A stretch of 64,000 nucleotides of DNA. It comes from Prochlorococcus sp. AG-388-E21 (GTDB lineage Bacteria > Cyanobacteriota > Cyanobacteriia > PCC-6307 > Cyanobiaceae). Below the pieces are notes generated by a model that was not told the origin of the DNA, did not search any database, and worked only from the letters and a program-made list of their open reading frames with translations. Shown in pieces: positions 59,681 to 64,000 of this stretch. The stretch covers positions 107,908 to 171,907 of the forward strand of contig QCGO01000004.1 in the NCBI GenBank assembly GCA_003279855.1, read 5' to 3'. Position 1 is the first letter of the stretch, and each line of letters begins with the position of its first letter. A program made the translations under genes and the position numbers.

Positions 59681-59821
59681 ATGAATAAAAGAGTTCCTTA
59701 TACAATCATTCCTAAATACTTTAGGACTATTAACGATATAGATAACGGAGCAAATATTAAAGTAATTTATTGGAAACTGAAGTGTGAAGAGAACCCTTCA
59801 TATCGCGGCTGCGAAATTTAA
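59681..59821 (+). CDS. Conserved 46-aa protein, copy 2
   Basis: Identical at the protein level to the gene at 54664-54804; the four base differences are all silent. The duplicated segment starts at about 59637 and includes the same AGGAGG ribosome-binding site but not the R1 repeat. The stop is followed by unrelated sequence. Confidence 0.7.
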   Translation: MNKRVPYTIIPKYFRTINDIDNGANIKVIYWKLKCEENPSYRGCEI

Positions 59822-59875
59822 TTGCTGAAACTGTAGATATACAAATATATTCAATCTTAACTTTGTTTAATCTGC

Positions 59876-60043
59876 TTATAAAAAGTTTAAAGGATAATCG
59901 ACATTAGCTGGTTCCAAGTGTTTAGCATAACAAGCGGTCGTACAGTCCACCCCCTCACTATTGATACTGCATGAAGTAATGCATTCGAAGAAACTTTCCA
60001 AAGCATCTGAATTTTTGAGGTTTGATAAAATGTCTTTTTTCAT
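59876..60043 (-). CDS. Small twin-CX3C peptide
   Basis: 55 residues from ATG 60043, with GGAG 8 bp upstream. Cys at 21, 25, 34 and 38 form CX3C-X8-CX3C (ECITSC then DCTTAC), which could make a disulfide-linked helical hairpin or bind metal. There is no signal peptide. Not a recognised family. Confidence 0.5.
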   Translation of the reverse strand: MKKDILSNLKNSDALESFFECITSCSINSEGVDCTTACYAKHLEPANVDYPLNFL

Positions 60044-60675
60044 AATTAATTCTCCAATCTGCAGAACATCTAGCAACTTTTTCCTAATAAAGTCAAATTT
60101 TAGGTAAAGTACCTAATCTAAAGGTTTTTAAATTTGGCACTTGATATCTATATTGTTCTTGTTGGAGATGAATCTTAATTACTTTGAAATTATTTGCACC
60201 CATAGACCACCGCTTTGCTTAGGTTGTAATGGATGCTTTTTAATATTGGCAAAATAGAAATAAATAAGAGAAGTTTGTGTTGATGTAAACCCAATAAAAA
60301 AGAGATTGAATCCTGCCTTTAGAAAACAATCTCTTTCACTTAGTTATGTGTCGGAATAAATTAACAACGCACCTAAATCATTGATCCTTGTTGTTAATGT
60401 TGTTGGCTGCTTAAACCAATCTAATGAACTTCTCTGGTGGACTATCGATCATTTCTAATCCCTCCGTTTGATTAATAGGAAGCTAGTACGGATAAATTTT
60501 TTTGTATATGCGTAGATATGCTGGTTTATTTGAAACTTAGTATTTAAAATAAATTCTTATTTTTAGTTTCGAAGTTAATTAAAATAATTGCTTGATATTT
60601 TTTTAGGTATTCATACGCTTGATTTTTATATATCAAACGTACTAAATAACACTTAAATCAAAGGAGGTTAATCAA
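60044..60675. other. Gene-free region with two hairpins
   Basis: AAAGAGATTG (60299-60308) pairs with CAATCTCTTT (60327-60336), and TTAACAAC (60361-60368) pairs with GTTGTTAA (60390-60397). Either could be a terminator or part of a small RNA. The rest is AT-rich without recognised features; only very short frames are present. Confidence 0.4.
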
Positions 60676-60837
60676 ATGACCAACTTAGGATTAGAGCTAC
60701 TCATATTGACTGTCTTGCTTATTTATTTTGGAGTTTTCATGACTCAAAGTATTTATAGAAAATATGAAAAAGCCTATTTACGCAAAACTATTTTTTGCAG
60801 CAAATCACAAAGTGACCCCTATTGCATTATTGAATAA
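60676..60837 (+). CDS. Small membrane protein with strong ribosome-binding site
   Basis: 53 residues: a membrane helix near the N-terminus (LELLILTVLLIYFGVFMTQS), then a basic tail and two Cys at the end. The start is preceded by AAAGGAGGTTAATC, a near-perfect Shine-Dalgarno also found before the next gene. Unrecognised. Confidence 0.6.
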   Translation: MTNLGLELLILTVLLIYFGVFMTQSIYRKYEKAYLRKTIFCSKSQSDPYCIIE

Positions 60838-60876
60838 TAGGGTTTAAAAATTTTCAAGAAACAAAGGAGGTTAATC

Positions 60877-61059
60877 ATGTCTTGCGGAAATCCTTATAAA
60901 CATAAGATTCAAAATACAATACATTTTTTTCTAGATACATTCTCAGATTGGAATTTAAACTTGAGAGCTTTGACTGATGATCAAATGGAATGTATGCAAT
61001 TTGGCATATGTAATTTTACTCCAAAAAAATTAGAAGAAATTCCTTATTTTCATTACTAA
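60877..61059 (+). CDS. Small soluble protein with strong ribosome-binding site
   Basis: 60 residues beginning MSCGNPYKHKIQNTI and including RALTDDQMECMQFGIC. Preceded by the same AAAGGAGGTTAATC as the previous gene, 39 bp downstream of it. Three Cys. A similar element (TTAGGAGG, 61062-61069) precedes only a six-codon frame at the junction, possibly the stump of a third gene of this series. Confidence 0.55.
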   Translation: MSCGNPYKHKIQNTIHFFLDTFSDWNLNLRALTDDQMECMQFGICNFTPKKLEEIPYFHY

Positions 61060-61097
61060 TTAGGAGGAAAAAATGATTAAGGGATTCGGATAATTTT

Positions 61098-61330
61098 TAA
61101 AAGTTTAAAAGTTTAAAAGTTTGGGTAAAGTTTGGGTAAAGAATCGCAAATCCTTGAGATCCCTTCTGATATCAAACTGACTCACTTTTCATTAGCCAAA
61201 ACTTTTCTTCAGTCATATCAATCGATTTGGGATATTTCTAAGATCGAAATAGGGACTATTCGAACCTTTTTGGGTATGAATTTATTATCCATCAAAGTTC
61301 CTATTTAGGAAAGTAAGGGATGATATGGGT
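61098..61330. other. Attachment junction J5 (E4 / E5, class B left end)
   Basis: Left arms AAGTTTGGGTA (61117-61127 and 61128-61138), preceded by looser AAAAGTTT repeats. Core 61188-61218. On the right, ATTCGAAC (61258-61265) is the inverse of the GTTCGAAT arms at J6. The class B block follows to 61330. Confidence 0.7.
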
Positions 61331-61366
61331 TTTTTTGAATCCTTATGACTATCTTGATATGATTAT

Positions 61367-61447
61367 TTAATGCCAAATTAGCCAAAACAAACCACAACCA
61401 TAAAGAACACCTATAAAAACAATTGCTGGGAGCAGAAAGATTTTCAT
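61367..61447 (-). CDS. Tiny membrane peptide
   Basis: 26 residues, a single hydrophobic helix (starts MKIFLLPAIVFIGVLYGCG). The size and form resemble small photosystem subunits, but no family is recognised. It overlaps an opposite-strand frame (61382-61636), so only one may be real. Confidence 0.35.
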   Translation of the reverse strand: MKIFLLPAIVFIGVLYGCGLFWLIWH

Positions 61448-61636
61448 CGGATTAAAAATTTATCTAAACCATTTTGTTGGACATATCTAAAAAACCAAAT
61501 AGCAACTGAGAGATTTAATAGAACTGTCAGTGATATAGAAATTATTAAAAATTTCTTACCAACCCCTGATTGGTTGGAATTATTTCCTGCTATTGAAATT
61601 GACTCAAGTTTCATAAAAAGAAAAGTTAAGTGCTAA
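61382..61636 (+). pseudogene. Possible 5'-truncated gene
   Basis: An open frame of 84 codons after a TAG, with no ATG, GTG or TTG start. It reads protein-like (FCWTYLKNQIATERFNRTVS, FLPTPDWLELFPAIEI). It could be the remnant of a gene cut by insertion near the E5 left end, or a chance frame. The opposite-strand peptide at 61367-61447 overlaps it. Confidence 0.25.
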
Positions 61637-61917
61637 TAAGTTTATACCATCTTTTAAATATTTATTTTTAGATAAGACTCTGTAATATCAATCGATTTAA
61701 AGCTCTTCAAACACTATCGTGTAGTTTAAGATACTTAGAAAATTATTATATAGATATATATTTGTAATATTTAATTTAAAAACCATCTATTTATACACAG
61801 TCTAATGATTTAATCTTTATATTTAAGGTGATAATTTGTCTCTATAATCTATAAATTTTGAACTTGAATATATGAATAAAAATATCTATTTTTATTAGAG
61901 TACATAAATTCAAAAAC
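61448..61917. other. Mostly gene-free AT-rich stretch
   Basis: Apart from the possible gene remnant reaching 61636, no coding region, repeat or hairpin of note is seen. The last ~280 bp are very AT-rich and presumably contain the promoter of the PsbN-like gene. Confidence 0.4.
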
Positions 61918-62133
61918 ATGGTAGGCGTAACTAAAGATCCAACATTATTTTTACTTTTAGGGAGTATTGGACTGCTCCTCTTTGGCTCAATAGGATATGG
62001 AATATATACGACAGTTGGACCATCATCTTATAAGTTAAGAGATACAATTAAAGAGCATGCAAGATTACATGAGTTAGGTATCGCTCATGGACACAATAAT
62101 CACAATCATGATGAATCAGATCATTTTCATTAA
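61918..62133 (+). CDS. PsbN-like small membrane protein with His-rich tail
   Basis: 71 residues: one membrane helix (about 10-31), then GYGIYTTVGPSSYKLRDTIKEH, closely following the PsbN pattern (GFxxYTAFGPPSxxLRDPFxxH). PsbN assists photosystem II assembly. The tail GIAHGHNNHNHDESDHFH has six His and is not part of usual PsbN; it may bind metal. A divergent paralogue is more likely than the housekeeping gene. Confidence 0.55.
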   Translation: MVGVTKDPTLFLLLGSIGLLLFGSIGYGIYTTVGPSSYKLRDTIKEHARLHELGIAHGHNNHNHDESDHFH

Positions 62134-62152
62134 AAAATAATTTTTAAAGTTT

Positions 62153-62269
62153 ATGGCACTTATTCCTTTCAAAACAACTGAAAAGCAAGGTAAACCAAAT
62201 AGCAAAAGTATTTTTAGTCTTGCTTTAGTGATGACCTCATTGGTAGTTTGGATGTGCTTATTTCAATAA
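62153..62269 (+). CDS. Small membrane protein
   Basis: 38 residues: polar N-terminus (MALIPFKTTEKQGKPNSK) and a C-terminal membrane helix ending CLFQ. It lies 19 bp after the PsbN-like gene and 7 bp before the next small gene, in an apparent operon. Confidence 0.5.
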   Translation: MALIPFKTTEKQGKPNSKSIFSLALVMTSLVVWMCLFQ

Positions 62270-62276
62270 AAAAATT

Positions 62277-62411
62277 ATGGCTAAAAAAGAAGGAAAGGAA
62301 TTAGCGACAGTAAAGGTCTATCTCAATACTGGAATAATAGCTGCATTAGTAGGTGTTGGGTTTATTGCCTCTACTTTAATTTTTGGTGTATTGGTTTTGG
62401 TTTTAAAATAA
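62277..62411 (+). CDS. Small membrane protein
   Basis: 44 residues: a basic start (MAKKEGKELATVKVY) followed by one long hydrophobic helix. Same orientation and close spacing as the two preceding small genes. Unrecognised. Confidence 0.5.
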   Translation: MAKKEGKELATVKVYLNTGIIAALVGVGFIASTLIFGVLVLVLK

Positions 62412-62435
62412 AAAGAATTCAAAAATTTAAGATCT

Positions 62436-62591
62436 TTATTTAATTTCTTTTGAATTTAATAGAGGTCTTATTTTGTTTTTTAATTCCTCAAGAGGTTTTT
62501 CAATAAAATCAGGTTTTTTTAAAACTGCAAGTACAACCCATCCTGCGCTAATAGCTAGAACCATTCCTAAATAAGCGAAACCATAAATCAT
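62436..62591 (-). CDS. Small membrane protein
   Basis: 51 residues: an N-terminal helix (FAYLGMVLAISAGWVVLAVL) and a basic/acidic C-terminal tail (KPDFIEKPLEELKNKIRP). Divergent from the hli side and convergent with the preceding genes. Unrecognised. Confidence 0.5.
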   Translation of the reverse strand: MIYGFAYLGMVLAISAGWVVLAVLKKPDFIEKPLEELKNKIRPLLNSKEIK

Positions 62592-62602
62592 TGATACTTT
62601 AA

Positions 62603-62791
62603 TTAAGTTGATTCCAATTTTACTTCTTTTTTGACTTCCTTTTCCTGTTTAAGTTCCATCTTATTTTTAACATCTTCTTTTTCTTTATCCTCAATTATCA
62701 AATTTTTTTCTTTTCTTCCGAAATCATCTTTACCTGAAATAAAGAATATAAGTGACACTATAAAAAATAGTGCAAAAAGCAAAACTTCCAT
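62603..62791 (-). CDS. Small membrane-anchored charged protein
   Basis: 62 residues: a hydrophobic helix (about 3-20) and a long Lys/Glu-rich tail (KEKNLIIEDKEKEDVKNK). It lies 11 bp upstream of the previous gene on the same strand. Confidence 0.5.
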   Translation of the reverse strand: MEVLLFALFFIVSLIFFISGKDDFGRKEKNLIIEDKEKEDVKNKMELKQEKEVKKEVKLEST

Positions 62792-62885
62792 TAGTCAACA
62801 AATTTAACTGTCAATATTAAATTAATTTAGAGATCTAGTTTTAATCAATATCAAATAATACAACTTGCTGTTAATTCAACTTAAA

Positions 62886-63002
62886 TCAACTATTAATTGG
62901 TCTCTTCTTATTTTTTGTTTGATACTGTAATGCAGCTTTTAAATGTTTAACTTCTTTTTCTAAGTTTTCAATTCTTTTTTCTAAATCGTCGTTACTAGTC
63001 AT
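62886..63002 (-). CDS. Small coiled-coil peptide
   Basis: 38 residues with a heptad pattern (DDLEKRIENLEKEVKHLKAAL) and a basic end. No membrane segment. It may oligomerise. Unrecognised. Confidence 0.4.
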   Translation of the reverse strand: MTSNDDLEKRIENLEKEVKHLKAALQYQTKNKKRPINS

Positions 63003-63153
63003 TTAAATGTTTTGATAAAGTACAAGTAAATAATTATATTAAAGTAATCTGCGACATAATTGATTCATTAGTGTGTTATTAGGTCCAAATGATACAAGAC
63101 TCTCTCGTTTTTGGTTACAATAAGTAATATTTAGTTATTAGCTTCATACAAAA

Positions 63154-63270
63154 ATGAATTCAAACAAAGACATTCTTGACAGAGCCATAGGAAGACCAGC
63201 AATGATGGCTTTCATGATTTTAGTCGGAACATACGTTACAACGGGTCAACTTATTCCAGGTGTTTTTTAA
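63154..63270 (+). CDS. High-light-inducible protein (Hli), short form
   Basis: 38 residues with the single chlorophyll-binding-like helix, AIGRPAMMAFMILVGTYVTTGQLIPG, of the Hli/Scp family (relative of plant LHC helices). Hli proteins protect photosystem II and handle pigments under stress. The next hli overlaps its stop by one base (TAATG). Confidence 0.85.
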   Translation: MNSNKDILDRAIGRPAMMAFMILVGTYVTTGQLIPGVF

Positions 63271-63413
63271 TGGAAAATAAAAATCAGAAAAGAAACATCG
63301 ATCCTCAAAAAACAAGTGCAGAGAAATTAAATGGCAGATTCGCTCTTGTTGGTGTTATCGCTTTAGTTGGTGCTTACATAACAACAGGACAAATTGTACC
63401 TGGGATCATTTAA
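63270..63413 (+). CDS. High-light-inducible protein (Hli)
   Basis: 47 residues: AEKLNGRFALVGVIALVGAY, then TTGQIVPGII, with the family E-x-x-NGR-x-A motif. Coupled to the preceding hli. The pair closes E5, and a likely terminator follows. Confidence 0.88.
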   Translation: MENKNQKRNIDPQKTSAEKLNGRFALVGVIALVGAYITTGQIVPGII

Positions 63414-63440
63414 GAATTCATTCAACCAAGATCGTCATTA

Positions 63441-63474
63441 GAGTCAGCTAGTAGGGATACGGGCTGGCTTTATT
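63441..63474 (+). terminator. Probable terminator after the hli pair
   Basis: AGTCAGC (63442-63448) pairs with GCTGGCT (63463-63469), including one G-U pair, followed by TTTATT. It lies 28 bp past the second hli stop. The T-run is short. Confidence 0.4.
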
Positions 63475-63519
63475 AATGAAGAAATTTGTTTAATTTTAGT
63501 AATGAATTATATAATAAAA

Positions 63520-63894
63520 AGTTCGAATGAGGTTCGAATGGAATTTCTTATAAAAAATAAAACCCCTGCTATGACTAGCTAAATGCATCTTGCGCCCTTT
63601 TCATTAGCCAGTAGTTTATTTCAGTCATATCAATAAGTTTAGAGAAATTAGAGTTGCTGGTATCTTGCTGGTATGACATTTTGTTAACTTTTTCATGAGC
63701 CAGCCAAAATCCAAAGCATTAGATTCAGTTTATCGAAAATAATCAGCCGAAGAAAGTTTAGAAAAAATATAGAAACAGATCGCTTGAGACAGACTTTTTT
63801 ATTTCGAGCTGAAATCAAGAAATCTTCTATTTGCAACGCTTTTCAAGAGATGAGTGTGTATTTTATACCAGCAGATTAGAGAATCTATACCAGC
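63520..63894. other. Attachment junction J6 (E5 / E6, class A left end)
   Basis: Left arms AGTTCGAATGA (63520-63530) and GGTTCGAATGG (63531-63541). Core 63600-63630. Right arms TTGCTGGTATC (63654-63664) and TTGCTGGTATG (63665-63675), then inverse TATACCAGC at 63864-63872 and 63886-63894. From the core onward it closely follows 34344-34735, so a relative of E1 begins here. No gene lies between 63414 and 63959. Confidence 0.75.
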
Positions 63895-64000
63895 GAAGTA
63901 TATAAAACCCAGTTATAGCTTGATTCTATACTCTCTCTACTGAACTACGTACCAGACCCTTAAGCTGCTTCTGGAGCAAATATTCGACCATCTTTCATCC
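63600..64000. mobile_element. Element E6, left end only (runs out of window)
   Basis: Same left end as E1: core, TGCTGGTAT tandem arms, class A block, and a copy of the four-Cys gene. A second recombinase may lie beyond the window at its right end, as in E1. Confidence 0.65.
63960..64000 (-). CDS. C-terminus of a second four-Cys left-end protein (partial)
   Basis: The last 13 or so codons are visible, ending IFAPEAA before the stop at 63960-63962, matching the end of the protein at 34711-34941 (VFAPEAA). The rest lies outside the window. Confidence 0.6.
   Translation of the reverse strand, partial: MKDGRIFAPEAA

Larger units (their letters stand above)
56854..61218. mobile_element. Element E4, ~4.3 kb, ubiquitin-barrel cargo, no recombinase
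   Basis: Between cores at 56854-56884 and 61188-61218. Left arms TGTGTGAAC match the internal pair AGTGTGGAC/AGTGTGAAC at 58396-58417, bracketing the ubiquitin-barrel gene alone, while the right end has AAGTTTGGGTA arms. The unit may be two fused elements. It contains several small peptides and structured intergenic DNA. Confidence 0.55.
61188..63630. mobile_element. Element E5, ~2.4 kb, small membrane proteins and Hli cargo
   Basis: Between cores at 61188-61218 and 63600-63630, with matched inverse arm sequences ATTCGAAC (left) and GTTCGAAT pairs (right, 63520-63541). It carries a PsbN-like gene, several 26-62-residue membrane peptides, a coiled-coil peptide and two Hli genes: a photosynthesis or light-stress package. 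No recombinase. Confidence 0.6.

Noticed and set aside
60176..60262. 29-codon Cys-rich frame starting near 60171
   Set aside because: Too short, the GGAG lies too close to the ATG, and there is no supporting duplicate or context.
63520..63545. GTTCGAATGAGGTTCGAATGG as a tRNA T-loop remnant
   Set aside because: The sequence is a tandem 11-bp pair like those at the other junctions, with no tRNA stems around it.

Overview
The window is a low-GC cyanobacterial chromosome segment that fits a high-light Prochlorococcus. The signs are an AT-rich composition, an ATP synthase locus with b and b' subunits, a PII protein with the cyanobacterial Ser49, the plastid-type ribosomal protein PSRP-3, DUF1818 and DUF2811 proteins, and high-light-inducible (Hli) proteins. 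No tRNA, rRNA or CRISPR array was found.

Region 1 (1-34,377) is ordinary core genome: an RNA helicase end, fumC, purB, tlyA, glnB, queF, cytochrome c maturation (ccs1, ccdA), ftsW, the eight-gene ATP synthase operon with a ferredoxin behind it, a leftward nadE-nadD-GTPase-CorC operon, pepP, PSRP-3, the separate beta-epsilon ATP synthase pair, groESL (with a K-box-like element and no CIRCE), secG-gpmI, pyrR, an Hsp70 relative, rpoZ, DUF1818 and DUF2811 genes, and an EVE-domain gene read leftward.

Region 2 (34,344-64,000 and beyond) is a tandem array of integrated elements stacked at the 5' end of the EVE gene. A ~30-bp core made from the first ~10 EVE codons (start codon, then a Trp-Leu-Met-Lys stretch) recurs at 34.35, 46.37, 50.97, 56.86, 61.19 and 63.60 kb in one orientation. 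Most cores are flanked by perfect or near-perfect tandem pairs of an 11-bp repeat whose sequence differs between elements and often matches between the two ends of one element, like the arm-type sites of tyrosine recombinases. Five complete units and the start of a sixth are visible. Only the first (12 kb) carries a recombinase gene, so the others look like satellites or remnants using the same site.

Cargo by element: E1 (34.3-46.4 kb) has the recombinase with a small partner gene, a DUF3427/DUF3883-like putative nuclease, and secreted or membrane proteins sharing an unrecognised C-terminal domain. E2 (46.4-51.0) has a PhoX phosphatase with its own TatA and a possible Pho box. E3 (51.0-56.9) has a porin whose terminator loop contains the Yfr1 sRNA motif, and a MauE/DUF411/DUF3721/PepSY metal-handling cassette. 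E4 (56.9-61.2) has a signal peptide-ubiquitin-beta-barrel fusion and several small peptides. E5 (61.2-63.6) has a cluster of tiny membrane proteins, including a PsbN-like protein and two Hli proteins. E6 begins at 63.6 and repeats the left end of E1.

The two most unusual items are the ubiquitin-outer-membrane-protein fusion (the ubiquitin part is 54/72 identical to human ubiquitin by my hand count, without the RLRGG tail) and the array itself, which uses a protein-coding start site as its attachment site and appears to rewrite the N-terminal codons of the host gene on each insertion. Family names come from recognition of motifs by eye; no database search was run.
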